From DASYQV01 sp036005125 (GTDB taxonomy: Bacteria; Acidobacteriota; Vicinamibacteria; Vicinamibacterales; UBA2999), in NCBI GenBank assembly GCA_036005125.1, contig DASYQV010000101.1, forward strand, positions 1-22,406: a stretch of DNA of 22,406 nucleotides, written 5' to 3'. Positions within the stretch are counted from its first letter, which is position 1; each line of letters opens with the position of its first letter. The position numbers were made by a program, and so were the translations under genes. Positions 6,587 to 14,285 of the stretch are shown piece after piece. A model generated the notes under the pieces. The model searched no databases and had not been told where the DNA came from. It saw only the letters and a list, made by a program, of their open reading frames with translations.

Positions 6587-8281
6587 ATGGATTCGCACCT
6601 GCTGAAGACGAAGTCGATCGAGCAACTCGTGAGCGACGTCGAGCATGGCGGCAAACATCTCAAGCGGAGCCTGACGGCCTGGGACCTGACGCTGCTGGGC
6701 ATCGGCGCCATCATCGGGACCGGAATCTTCGTTCTCACCGGCACGGCAGCAGCGAACCAGGCTGGTCCGGCCATCATGGGGTCCTATCTGGCCGCCGGCC
6801 TCGCGTGCGCCTTTGCCGCGCTCTGCTACGCGGAGTTCGCGTCGATGGTGCCAATCGCCGGAAGCGCGTACACGTACGCCTACGCGTCGCTCGGCGAGAT
6901 CGTTGCCTGGCTGATCGGATGGGACCTGATCCTCGAGTACGCGGTCGGATCGATGACGGTGGCCATCGGCTGGAGCGGGTACATGCAGAAGCTGCTCTCC
7001 GGGTTCGGCATCACGCTTCCGGCCTGGATGGCGGCGGGACCTTCGGTGAACACACCAGGCGCGCTCATCAACCTGCCGGCATCGTTGATCGTTCTGTTCA
7101 TCATGGTCCTGCTCGTGATTGGCGTGCGGGAGAGCGCCCGATTCAATGCCGCGATGGTCCTCATCAAGGGCGCGGCGATCGTGTTTTTCCTCGCGGTCGG
7201 CACCGCCTACGTCAAGCCCGAGAACTGGTCGCCGTTTGCGCCATACGGCTGGTCGGGCATGATGGCGGCCGCCGCGGTCGTCTTCTTCGCGTACATCGGC
7301 TTCGACGCGGTTTCGACGACGGCTGAGGAGGCGAAGAATCCGCGGCGCGATCTCCCGATCGGCATCATCGCGTCGCTCATCATCTGCACGTTCCTCTACC
7401 TTGCGGTATCCGCGGTCCTCTCGGGCATCGTCCCGGTCGTGCAGTTCCGGACCGACCAGGCGTTTCTCAACGCGCCCGTCGCGTTTGCGTTGAGCGTCAT
7501 CCGACAGGACTGGGCGGCCTACCTGGTGTCGGCCGGCGCCGCGGCGGGCATCACGAGCGTGCTGCTCGTCATGCTCATGAGCCAGCCGCGCATTTTCTTC
7601 GCGATGAGCCGCGACGGCCTGCTGCCGCCGGGCGTCAGCAAGGTCCACCCGAAATTCGGCACGCCGTACATCACGACGATCATCACGTGCGTCATCGTGT
7701 CGATCGTCGCCGGGCTGACGCAGATTCAGGTCGTGGGCGAGATGACGAGCATCGGCACGTTGTTCGCCTTCGTGGTCGTCTGCTCCGCGGTCATCGTCCT
7801 GCGTATCCAGCGTCCCGAGGCGCACCGTCCGTTCCGTGTGCCCGGCGGCTACACCTTTCCCGTGCTCGGCATCCTGTCATGTCTCTGGCTGATGCTCAGC
7901 CTGCCGGTCATCACGTGGGTGCGCTTCCTGGTGTGGCTGGATATCGGCATTTTCATCTACTGGTCCTACGGCCGCCGCCACAGCCCATTGACGAACCAGG
8001 CCGAGCTGGCGACACGATCCGCGGGAGAGGGGCTCGGCAACTTCGTGACGATGGTGGGCGCGCTGGCGCTGTTCAATGGCGTCTTCATCACGATCCTGGC
8101 CTACATGACCGAGTTCGGCGTGACGACGGTGACGACCGCCAAGTGGCACGAGATCGGCGTGACGCCGGAAGGCGCCGACACGGTCGGCTTGCAGGTCCTG
8201 GTTATCGGCGTCGTGCTCTTCGTTCTTGGACGGCTCGTTGCACGGACCGGCGCGAGGCCGGCGGCGGTGGGACGCACGTAG
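6587..8281 (+). CDS. APC-superfamily amino-acid permease (CAT-like)
   Basis: This is a 564-residue inner-membrane transporter, probably importing an amino acid by proton symport or exchange. The first membrane segment carries the APC signature LGIGAIIGTGIFVLTGTAA. Further hallmarks are YAEFASMVPIAGSAYTYAY, FFAYIGFDAVSTTAEEAKNP and the loop SQPRIFFAMSRDGLLP. About 12-14 membrane segments can be counted, and the extra C-terminal pair fits the cationic amino acid transporter group. Substrate is not predictable from sequence by eye. The ATG at 6587 follows CTGGAG with a six-base gap. The open frame continues upstream across thiE but without transporter features, so that extension is not used. The end (GRT-stop) is formed by an ACGTAG that belongs to a tandem duplication next to repeat B2. 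Confidence 0.92.
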   Translation: MDSHLLKTKSIEQLVSDVEHGGKHLKRSLTAWDLTLLGIGAIIGTGIFVLTGTAAANQAGPAIMGSYLAAGLACAFAALCYAEFASMVPIAGSAYTYAYASLGEIVAWLIGWDLILEYAVGSMTVAIGWSGYMQKLLSGFGITLPAWMAAGPSVNTPGALINLPASLIVLFIMVLLVIGVRESARFNAAMVLIKGAAIVFFLAVGTAYVKPENWSPFAPYGWSGMMAAAAVVFFAYIGFDAVSTTAEEAKNPRRDLPIGIIASLIICTFLYLAVSAVLSGIVPVVQFRTDQAFLNAPVAFALSVIRQDWAAYLVSAGAAAGITSVLLVMLMSQPRIFFAMSRDGLLPPGVSKVHPKFGTPYITTIITCVIVSIVAGLTQIQVVGEMTSIGTLFAFVVVCSAVIVLRIQRPEAHRPFRVPGGYTFPVLGILSCLWLMLSLPVITWVRFLVWLDIGIFIYWSYGRRHSPLTNQAELATRSAGEGLGNFVTMVGALALFNGVFITILAYMTEFGVTTVTTAKWHEIGVTPEGADTVGLQVLVIGVVLFVLGRLVARTGARPAAVGRT

Positions 8282-8296
8282 GTGGGACGTACGTAG
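8267..8296. repeat. Tandem 15-bp duplication at the permease stop
   Basis: GTGGGACGCACGTAG (8267-8281) is followed directly by GTGGGACGTACGTAG (8282-8296), differing at one base. The first copy holds the permease stop codon. The second contains the left end of repeat B2 (GTACGTAG). This may be a local duplication created when the element arrived. Confidence 0.8.
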
Positions 8297-8369
8297 GCCG
8301 GATTTTTAGATCCGGCGCTGGTGCCGAATCTGAACGCGGTTGCCGCATCTGAAGATGCAGCCTACGTAC
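8289..8369. repeat. GTACGTAGG palindromic element, copy B2
   Basis: This 81-bp element runs from GTACGTAGGCCG (8289-8300) to GCAGCCTACGTAC (8357-8369). Internal hairpins are GCCGGAT-loop-ATCCGGC (8297-8316) and GCATCT-GA-AGATGC (8345-8358). Compared with B1, the GCATCT hairpin is on the other side and the second stem uses GGAT/ATCC instead of GGGT/ACCC. It fills the gap between the permease and folD. Confidence 0.8.
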
Positions 8370-8385
8370 ACAGACAAGGGATCAC

Positions 8386-9333
8386 ATGACAGCACGGGTG
8401 TTGGACGGTCAGGCGCTCGCGACGCGTCTGCAGCAGGAAATGAAGCCGAGGGTTGCCGGCTTTCGGGCGCAGCATGGGCGGCCGCCCGGGCTTGGTGTGG
8501 TGCTCGTAGGAAACGATCCCGCTTCCGAAATCTACGTCCGCAACAAGCTGCGGGCGGCGGGCGAGCTGGGTTTTCGAGCCGACCTCGAGCGCTTGCCGGC
8601 GACCGCGACGCTTGCGGACACATTGGCACTCGTCGAGCGCCTGAACGGAAGCGATGTGCACGACGGGATCCTCGTCCAGTCGCCGCTGCCGAAGGCGATG
8701 GGCCCATCCGCGTCGCAGCGCGTCTTCGACCTCATCGCACGCGAGAAGGACGTCGATGGGTTCTCACCTGCGAGCGTCGGTCTGCTCGTCCAGAACCGGG
8801 CGACACTCGTGTCGTGCACGCCGGCCGGCATCATTCGGTTGCTGGAGAGTGAGAACGTCCCGATCGAGGGCAAGCAGGCGGTGGTGATCGGGCGCAGCGA
8901 TATCGTCGGCAAGCCGATGGCCATGCTGCTCATGCACCGCAACGCGACGGTCACGGTCTGCCATTCCCGAACCCCGAACCTCGCCGAGGTGTGCCGCCGG
9001 GCGGATATTCTGGTGGCCGCGGTCGGCCGTGCGGGGCTCGTGACGCCCGAATTCGTGAAGCCTGGGGCGGCCGTCGTCGATGTCGGCATGAATCGCGTCA
9101 CCGATCCCGCGGTCGCCGCGAGTTTGTTCGAAGAAGGTCACCCGCGACTGGAGATCTTCCGGCAGAAGGGAGCCGTGCTCGTCGGCGACGTGCATCCGCG
9201 GGTCGCCGATGTCGCCGGGGCACTGACGCCCGTGCCGGGTGGCGTGGGCCCGCTGACGATTACCATGCTCATGATGAACACGCTCGCGGCAGCGACGGCG
9301 CGGGCCGATGCGGCCGCCGGTGCGCGCGCATGA
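8386..9333 (+). CDS. folD: Bifunctional methylenetetrahydrofolate dehydrogenase/cyclohydrolase
   Basis: FolD interconverts methylene-, methenyl- and formyl-tetrahydrofolate in the cytoplasm using NADP. Key residues fall at the same numbers as in the E. coli enzyme: Tyr50 and catalytic Lys54 in SEIYVRNKLRAAG, Gln98 in GILVQSPLP and Asp124 in KDVDGF. The Rossmann loop is GRSDIVGKP (169-177), and the closing motif TPVPGGVGPLT is present. At 315 residues it is slightly longer than usual because of an Ala-rich tail (ARADAAAGARA). AAGGGA just upstream is a reasonable ribosome site for the ATG at 8386. coaE follows immediately. Confidence 0.96.
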   Translation: MTARVLDGQALATRLQQEMKPRVAGFRAQHGRPPGLGVVLVGNDPASEIYVRNKLRAAGELGFRADLERLPATATLADTLALVERLNGSDVHDGILVQSPLPKAMGPSASQRVFDLIAREKDVDGFSPASVGLLVQNRATLVSCTPAGIIRLLESENVPIEGKQAVVIGRSDIVGKPMAMLLMHRNATVTVCHSRTPNLAEVCRRADILVAAVGRAGLVTPEFVKPGAAVVDVGMNRVTDPAVAASLFEEGHPRLEIFRQKGAVLVGDVHPRVADVAGALTPVPGGVGPLTITMLMMNTLAAATARADAAAGARA

Positions 9334-9337
9334 GGAG

Positions 9338-9958
9338 ATGTCTGAGCGCACCTCCACGGGCCGTCCATTCCGCGTCGCGCTGACCGGCGGCATCGCGACG
9401 GGCAAGAGTTACGTCCGGGCTCGCTTCGAGGATCTGGGCGTCCCGACCATCGACTCCGACACGCTCGCGCGCGAGGTCATCGCGCCCGGCACTCCCGGTC
9501 TGCAGGCGGTGGTCGCCAGGTTCGGATCGGGCGTGCTCGATGCCCTCGGCGCCCTCGACCGCCGCAGGCTTGGCGCGATCGTGTTCGCGGACCCGGTTCA
9601 ACGCAAAGCGCTCGAAGCGATCATCCATCCTGAAGTCGTGCGCGCGTCCAACGCCTGGTTTGCCGCGCTCGATCCGTCCCACCCGTTCGCGATTGCCGAT
9701 ATCCCGCTTCTGTACGAAGTCGGGCGGGACCGTGCCTTCGATGCGGTCATCGTCACCGCGTGCGATCCCGAGGAGCAGGTCCGGCGCGTGATGCAGCGCG
9801 ATCGGCTGACGGAGACCGAAGCCCGTCAGCGTATCGCCGCACAGCTTCCGATTGGTGAGAAGGTGGCGCGCGCCGATTACGTGATCAGGACGGACGGGCC
9901 CTTTGCCGAGACAGACGCGCAGGTCAGGCAGGTGGCGGAGGCGCTGATTCATTCTTGA
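9338..9958 (+). CDS. coaE: Dephospho-CoA kinase
   Basis: CoaE phosphorylates the 3'-hydroxyl of dephospho-CoA, the last step of CoA synthesis. From the ATG at 9338 it has 206 residues, the same length as the E. coli protein. The P-loop GGIATGKS is at 17-24, followed by TIDSDTLARE, HPEVV and DIPLLYE, all typical of the family. An in-frame ATG at 9308 would add ten residues and overlap folD by 26 bases. Neither start has a well-placed ribosome site, since AGGAG directly abuts the ATG at 9338. The final residues (LIHS) and TGA stop are read from repeat A3, so the natural C-terminus may have been altered. Confidence 0.93.
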   Translation: MSERTSTGRPFRVALTGGIATGKSYVRARFEDLGVPTIDSDTLAREVIAPGTPGLQAVVARFGSGVLDALGALDRRRLGAIVFADPVQRKALEAIIHPEVVRASNAWFAALDPSHPFAIADIPLLYEVGRDRAFDAVIVTACDPEEQVRRVMQRDRLTETEARQRIAAQLPIGEKVARADYVIRTDGPFAETDAQVRQVAEALIHS

Positions 9959-10043
9959 TTCTTGATTCCTGATTCCTGATTCCTGATTCCTGATTCCTGA
10001 TCTGGGCGGTGAGGGATCGAATCATGAATCAAGAATCATGAAT
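9946..10043. repeat. GATTCNT inverted-array repeat, copy A3 (longest)
   Basis: The left arm (9946-10002) includes five consecutive GATTCCT units after two GATTCTT-like ones. The 17-base spacer contains GGGCGG and GGATCG, and the right arm (10020-10043) has inverse units with A or T at the variable base. It sits between the convergent genes coaE and lapB and provides the stop codons of both (9956-9958 on + and 10036-10038 on -). It could act as a two-way terminator. Confidence 0.85.
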
Positions 10044-11262
10044 GGCTTTCGACCTCGGCCCCAGCCTCCTTTGCGGGCGCGATTCGCTCCTCCACGAACG
10101 TGTTCCACTCATGGCACTGCGGGCATTGCCAGAGCAGCTCCGTGCTCCGGTAGCGGCACCGAAGGCACACGTGGGGATCGAGATAGAAGACCGCCTGGCG
10201 GGTGAGCGCCACGTAGCGGCGCACGAGCGACTCGTCGAGGCCGAGCGTCGTCAGGACGCTCCAGATTTCCTGGTGGAGGGTCAGGCCGTGCGGATTGTGG
10301 GCGAGCGCATCGAGGAGCAGCTCGAATGCCTCCCGCGGCTGGCCCGCGGCGCTCACGTGCCGTGAGAGCGCGAGACGGGCGCGCCAGTCCTGCGGATTGC
10401 GATCGATCAGGCGCCGGCACATATCGGCGAACCGGCGAGCAGACCCGAGCGCGCGATAGGCGCGCTCGAGCCGATCGAACGCGAGATACGCCCGATCCGG
10501 GGACAGCCGCACGAGCTGCTCCCACGCTTCCACCGCGGCCGAGAGGCTGCCCTCGCGCTCGTAGACGTCGCCGAGGTTCAGGTAGGCGGGCGGGATGCGA
10601 GCGTCCACCTCGATTGCCGCCTCGAACGCTCGCGCGGCGTTCGTGAGGTCACCGGCCTGCGCCCGGGCGGTCCCGATCTCGTTCCGCAGGAATGCGAGGA
10701 TCGGCTGGTGCTCGGGCCGCCGGCCTCCGTCGATGGTGGCGAGGCCCTGCCGCACGCGCAGCGCGTCGCCCCATTGGTGCTGCTCCTCGTAGAGTTTCTG
10801 GAGATTGACGAGAGCATGCCGGTTCCTGGGGTCGAGCTGGAGCACTTCCTGAAACGCTTCGACGGCGCGATCGACGAAGCCCGCGTGACGGAAGTCGAGG
10901 CCAAGGCAGAGCAGCACGTAGGCGTGTTCGAGCTTGGTGAGGTTCGGCCGCTGCAGCAGCGCCTGGTGGACGTTGATCGCCCGGGTCACGTGCCCCTTCT
11001 GGCGGTACAGATTGCCGAGGATCATCTGAATCTCGAGCGCGTCGCTGTCGGTGCTCGCTGCCTGCGTCAGCTCGTCGATTGCCTGGTCCACCTGGTTCTC
11101 CACCAGGAAATTCAGGCCGAGCATGTAATGCGGGGTCTCGCGGAGCCGCCGCCGGTCGATCCAGCGCCCGTCGCGGAGCTTGTATCGCTCCCATGCCTTG
11201 CCGACCACGAGGCCGAGGAGGAGCGCGACCAGCACGGCCAGGAGATAGAACTCGGTGGACAT
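10036..11262 (-). CDS. lapB: LapB/YciM-like LPS assembly regulator, TPR plus rubredoxin-type zinc domain
   Basis: The 408-residue protein has one N-terminal membrane anchor (about 5-21, FYLLAVLVALLLGLVVG), a string of TPR units across about 45-350 and a C-terminal metal site of four cysteines (Cys366, Cys369, Cys380, Cys383; CLRC and CPQC). This is the layout of LapB (YciM), which in E. coli works with FtsH to control LpxC and so LPS amount. E. coli LapB is 389 residues. The neighbouring upstream genes kdsD and kdsA make Kdo, which supports an LPS role. AGGA lies six bases before the ATG. LapA is not next to it. The last residues and stop codon (ESHS-stop) lie in repeat A3. A 65-base gap after its kdsD neighbour is filled by repeat A4. 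Confidence 0.88.
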   Translation of the reverse strand: MSTEFYLLAVLVALLLGLVVGKAWERYKLRDGRWIDRRRLRETPHYMLGLNFLVENQVDQAIDELTQAASTDSDALEIQMILGNLYRQKGHVTRAINVHQALLQRPNLTKLEHAYVLLCLGLDFRHAGFVDRAVEAFQEVLQLDPRNRHALVNLQKLYEEQHQWGDALRVRQGLATIDGGRRPEHQPILAFLRNEIGTARAQAGDLTNAARAFEAAIEVDARIPPAYLNLGDVYEREGSLSAAVEAWEQLVRLSPDRAYLAFDRLERAYRALGSARRFADMCRRLIDRNPQDWRARLALSRHVSAAGQPREAFELLLDALAHNPHGLTLHQEIWSVLTTLGLDESLVRRYVALTRQAVFYLDPHVCLRCRYRSTELLWQCPQCHEWNTFVEERIAPAKEAGAEVESHS

Positions 11263-11274
11263 CGGGATCCTGGC

Positions 11275-11345
11275 GATTCATGATTCGCGATTCGGTTGGC
11301 GGTTGTGAAATCACGAATGACGAATCATGAATCACGAATGAATCA
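11275..11345. repeat. GATTCNT inverted-array repeat, copy A4
   Basis: The left arm (11275-11295) is GATTCATGATTCGCGATTC. The spacer has TTGGCGG, and the longer right arm (11308-11345) carries inverse units AATCACG/AATGACG/AATCATG. It lies between the co-directional genes kdsD and lapB. The outermost unit overlaps the kdsD stop codon, so any terminator activity would reduce lapB expression. Confidence 0.8.
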
Positions 11346-12317
11346 GATCATCTGCGTCGGCCAGAGGTGGTGCAGGTGGACGACACCCTCGACCCGGCCG
11401 GATGCGTCCACGACCACGACGGACGTGATCTTGCGCTGCTCCATGATTCGCAGTGCCTCGACCGCGAGCGCTTTCCGATCGATGGTGATCGGATCGGGCG
11501 TCATCACCGCAGCGGCGTTGCGCTCGAGGATGCTCTTCGAGCCGCTGATATGCCGGCGGAGATCGCCGTCGGTGATGATGCCCGCGAGCCGCCCGGCCTT
11601 GTCCGTCACGCACGTCATGCCGAGACCCTTGCTCGTCATCTCGTAAATCACGTCGGCCATCAGCGTATCGCCGCACACGACCGGCGCCTGCGCGCCGGTC
11701 CGCATCAATTGCTCGACGCGCATCAGGCGCCTGCCCAGATTGCCGCCCGGGTGCAGGTTGGCAAAGTCTTCCTGGCGGAACCCCTTGGCGACGAGGAGCG
11801 TCATCGCCATCGCATCGCCAAGGGCGAGGGCAGCGGTGGTGCTCGCGGTGGGGACGAGGTTCAGCGGGCAGGCTTCTTCCGAGACGCTGCAGTCCAGCGC
11901 GACGTCGGCGGCGCGGGCCAGCGTCGACGAGCCGTCTCCGGTGAAGACGACGAGCCGCGCGCCCAGCCGCTTGATCGTTTCGAGCAGGCGGAGCAACTCT
12001 TCGCTCTCGCCGCTGTACGAGAGCGCGAGCACGACATCGGCCCTCTGGATGACGCCGAGATCGCCGTGCGTGGCGTCCGCAGGATGGAGGAAAAACGCGG
12101 GTGTGCCGGTGCTGGAGAGCGTGGCGGCAATCTTCCGGCAGATAATTCCCGACTTGCCCATGCCGGTCACGATCACGCGGCCAGGACAGTCGAGGATGAG
12201 CCGCACCGCCGCCTCGAAGCGATCGTCGAGCCGAGCGACGAGCGCCAGGATGGCATCGGCCTCGATTTGCAGCACCCTGCGCGCGAGCGTGAGATCGGCA
12301 ACGTTCACGTGGGTCAC
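11343..12317 (-). CDS. kdsD: D-arabinose-5-phosphate isomerase (KpsF/GutQ/KdsD family)
   Basis: This enzyme converts ribulose 5-phosphate to arabinose 5-phosphate, the first step to Kdo. The 324 residues comprise a SIS sugar-isomerase domain (about 35-170) and two CBS domains (about 205-262 and 270-324). With an offset of four from E. coli KdsD, all the active-site residues are kept: Lys55 (GMGKSG), Glu107 (SGESEE), Glu148 and His189 (LHPGGNLG). The start is a GTG whose bases overlap the kdsA stop (GTGA), indicating translational coupling. The stop codon lies at the edge of repeat A4. Kdo-8-phosphate phosphatase and the lpt genes often found next are not here. Confidence 0.95.
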   Translation of the reverse strand: MTHVNVADLTLARRVLQIEADAILALVARLDDRFEAAVRLILDCPGRVIVTGMGKSGIICRKIAATLSSTGTPAFFLHPADATHGDLGVIQRADVVLALSYSGESEELLRLLETIKRLGARLVVFTGDGSSTLARAADVALDCSVSEEACPLNLVPTASTTAALALGDAMAMTLLVAKGFRQEDFANLHPGGNLGRRLMRVEQLMRTGAQAPVVCGDTLMADVIYEMTSKGLGMTCVTDKAGRLAGIITDGDLRRHISGSKSILERNAAAVMTPDPITIDRKALAVEALRIMEQRKITSVVVVDASGRVEGVVHLHHLWPTQMI

Positions 12318-13162
12318 GCCTGCGCTCCCGAGCGGGCAGCCGCCGGCTGGCGGGCCGCTTCATCGATTCGTGTGAGCTTGAGCACCAGTGGCTCGAGCAA
12401 CTCGAGGCGCAGCGCGTTGGCCGCGTCGCTCCGGGCTCGCGCCGGTTCCTCGTGCACTTCCATGAACACCCCGTCGACGCCGGCCGCCACCCCCGCCGCC
12501 GCAAGCGGTTCGATGTACTCCGCAAGGCCGGCCGTGACGCCGTCGCCCGCGCCCGGCAGCTGCAGGCTGTGGGTCACGTCGAAGATGACCGGATAACCGA
12601 GCGCGCGCAGCATGGGAAACGCCCGCATGTCGACCACCAGATTGTTATAGCCGAAGCTGACGCCGCGCTCCGTCACGAGCACCGACTCGTTCCCCTCGGC
12701 GGTGACCTTGGCGATCGCGTGCCGCACGTCACGAGGGGCGAGGAACTGACCTTTCTTGATGTTCACGGCCTTGCCCGTTCGCGCGGCCGCCGCGATCAGA
12801 TCCGTCTGCCGCGAGAGAAATGCGGGAATCTGGAGCACGTCGACGACCGGGGCCGCCACCGCCGCATGCCACGGTTCGTGGATATCGGTCAATACCGGCA
12901 GTCCCGTGCGCGAGCGGATATCGGTCAGCACCTCCAACCCGGCTTCGAGCCCCGGGCCCCGGAACGAGGAGCCCGACGTCCGGTTCGCCTTGTCGTACGA
13001 CGCCTTGTACACCAGAGGCACGCCCGTCCGCACGGCAATCTCGCGGAGGGCGAGCGCCAGGTCCATGGCGTGGGCCGCGCTCTCGATGACGCAGGGGCCC
13101 GCGATGAACACCAGCGGACGGCCGCCGCCGATGGACAGCGGCCCAATGCTGACGGGTTTCAC
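12314..13162 (-). CDS. kdsA: 3-deoxy-8-phosphooctulonate (Kdo-8-P) synthase, metal-type
   Basis: KdsA condenses phosphoenolpyruvate with arabinose 5-phosphate, the product of the next gene. I start it at the GTG at 13162, giving 282 residues beginning MKPVSIGPLSIG, because a TATAAT sits exactly six bases before that GTG. An ATG at 13207 would add 15 unconserved residues upstream of the promoter. TIM-barrel motifs visible are KASYDKANRTS, LTDIHEP, KKGQFLAP, TERGVSFGYNN and FDVTHSLQLPG. Cys24 in AGPCVIES replaces the asparagine of the E. coli enzyme, so this should be the metal-dependent class known from Aquifex. The C-terminal tail after LKLTRIDEA is Ala-rich and not family-typical. It forms a tight operon with kdsD. 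Confidence 0.95.
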   Translation of the reverse strand: MKPVSIGPLSIGGGRPLVFIAGPCVIESAAHAMDLALALREIAVRTGVPLVYKASYDKANRTSGSSFRGPGLEAGLEVLTDIRSRTGLPVLTDIHEPWHAAVAAPVVDVLQIPAFLSRQTDLIAAAARTGKAVNIKKGQFLAPRDVRHAIAKVTAEGNESVLVTERGVSFGYNNLVVDMRAFPMLRALGYPVIFDVTHSLQLPGAGDGVTAGLAEYIEPLAAAGVAAGVDGVFMEVHEEPARARSDAANALRLELLEPLVLKLTRIDEAARQPAAARSGAQA

Positions 13163-13168
13163 GCCGAC

Positions 13169-13174
13169 ATTATA
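13169..13174 (-). promoter_or_regulatory. -10 element of a likely leaderless kdsA promoter
   Basis: On the minus strand TATAAT (13174 down to 13169) is followed by six bases and GTG at 13162. The preceding GTGCC resembles the GTGCG before the TACAAT of the TPR gene. No Shine-Dalgarno sequence fits the GTG. A promoter for the oppositely oriented gene lies within 20 bases. Confidence 0.5.
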
Positions 13175-13187
13175 GGCACCGGCGGTG

Positions 13188-13193
13188 TAGAAT
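13188..13193 (+). promoter_or_regulatory. Possible extended -10 for the divergent secreted-protein gene
   Basis: TAGAAT preceded directly by TG (GTGTAGAAT) lies 45 bases before the ATG at 13239, back to back with the kdsA promoter. No clear -35 is seen. The promoter call is weaker than those for kdsA and the TPR gene. Confidence 0.3.
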
Positions 13194-13238
13194 TCAGCGT
13201 TGGTCATGGAACGCTCAATTCAGCAACGGAGGTTTCGT

Positions 13239-14279
13239 ATGAGCCGCCGACGATCTGTGTCCTGGGTACTCGTCGCCGGGGTGGTTGCGATTGCCATCGC
13301 TCTTACGACACCGGTGTTCAGTCAGGGGGGCGCCGCCGCGTACAAGGCCCCGCGGCTCGCCTTTGGCGATCCCGACCTGCAGGGGGTTTGGGCGAACAAC
13401 AACGCCACGCCCTTGCAACGGCCGAAAATGCTGGCAGACAGAAAATTTCTCACGGAGGCGGAAGTCGCCAAGCTCAAGGCACGGGCCGGCGATCTGTTCA
13501 GTGGCGACGGGGATGCGGCCTTTGGCGATGAGATCTTCGAGGCGGCCCTTTCCGATCGCCAGAAGTACGTGGCCGATTCCTTCGACAAGGACACCGGCAA
13601 CTACAACTCGTTCTGGCTCGTCGATCGCGACTTCGACAACCGCACTTCGTTGATCGTCGATCCGGAGGACGGGAGGATCCCGCCGTTCACGCCCCAGGCC
13701 GAGGCGCGCAACACGGCGCTCGCGGCCGCGCGGAAGGCGCACCCCGCCGACAGCTGGGAGGACCGACCCCTGAACGAGCGATGCATCACGTTCGGCTTTC
13801 CGGATCTGCTCGCGGGATACAACAGTTACTACCAGATCGCCCAGTCGAAGACCCACGTGGCGATTGCAACCGAGCGGATCCACGACGTCCGCGTCATCCC
13901 GATCGACGGACGGCCGCATGCTCCCAAAAGCATTCGCTTCCTGCACGGCGATTCACGGGGCCACTGGGAGGGGGAGACGCTGGTCGTCGAGACGACGAAC
14001 TTTACAAAGGCCGGCGGCGGCTCTTTCCTTGGTGGTGCGACCGACAGCCTGCGCATCGTCGAGCGGTTCACCCGGATGAGCCCGAAGGCGGTCCGCTACG
14101 AGATCACCATGGAAGATCCGGCCACGTGGACCAGGCCGTGGACGCTGATGATCCCGCTGAGGAATTCGAACGAGAAGATTTACGAGTACGCGTGCCACGA
14201 GGGGAACGTGGGCATGGTCGGCATCCTCTCAGGCCACCGCGCGCAGGAGAGAGCGGCGGCGCAGAAGTCGCGGCCGTAA
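13239..14279 (+). CDS. Secreted protein of unknown function (DPDLQGVW family)
   Basis: This 346-residue protein begins with a clear signal peptide (MSRRRSVSWVLVAGVVAIAIALTT, likely cut near FSQ-GG), so it acts in the periplasm or outside. GGAGG five bases before the ATG at 13239 fixes the start. The phrase FGDPDLQGVWANNNATPLQRP and the later HGDSRGHWEGETLVVETTNFT and IRFLHGD blocks recur in a large family of secreted proteins that I recall from Acidobacteriota and that carries no assigned function. A second half motif is MSPKAVRYEITMEDPATWTRPW. The composition suggests a beta-rich fold with conserved Trp and Asp; no catalytic signature is recognised. It has its own promoter region divergent from kdsA and ends just before repeat A5, so it is probably a single-gene unit. 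Confidence 0.82.
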   Translation: MSRRRSVSWVLVAGVVAIAIALTTPVFSQGGAAAYKAPRLAFGDPDLQGVWANNNATPLQRPKMLADRKFLTEAEVAKLKARAGDLFSGDGDAAFGDEIFEAALSDRQKYVADSFDKDTGNYNSFWLVDRDFDNRTSLIVDPEDGRIPPFTPQAEARNTALAAARKAHPADSWEDRPLNERCITFGFPDLLAGYNSYYQIAQSKTHVAIATERIHDVRVIPIDGRPHAPKSIRFLHGDSRGHWEGETLVVETTNFTKAGGGSFLGGATDSLRIVERFTRMSPKAVRYEITMEDPATWTRPWTLMIPLRNSNEKIYEYACHEGNVGMVGILSGHRAQERAAAQKSRP

Positions 14280-14285
14280 CGAGGG

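Noticed and set aside
9946..10043. CRISPR-like array from the regular GATTCCT repeats
   Set aside because: The unit is only seven bases with no spacers between units and no cas genes; it is a short tandem array with inverted arms.
13163..13207. Longer kdsA starting at the ATG at 13207
   Set aside because: The extra 15 residues are not family-like and would overlap the TATAAT that precedes the GTG at 13162. No ribosome site precedes the ATG.
12452..13531. Long plus-strand open frame overlapping kdsA and the secreted-protein gene
   Set aside because: It is antisense to kdsA and out of frame with the signal-peptide gene; there are no motifs and no ribosome site.
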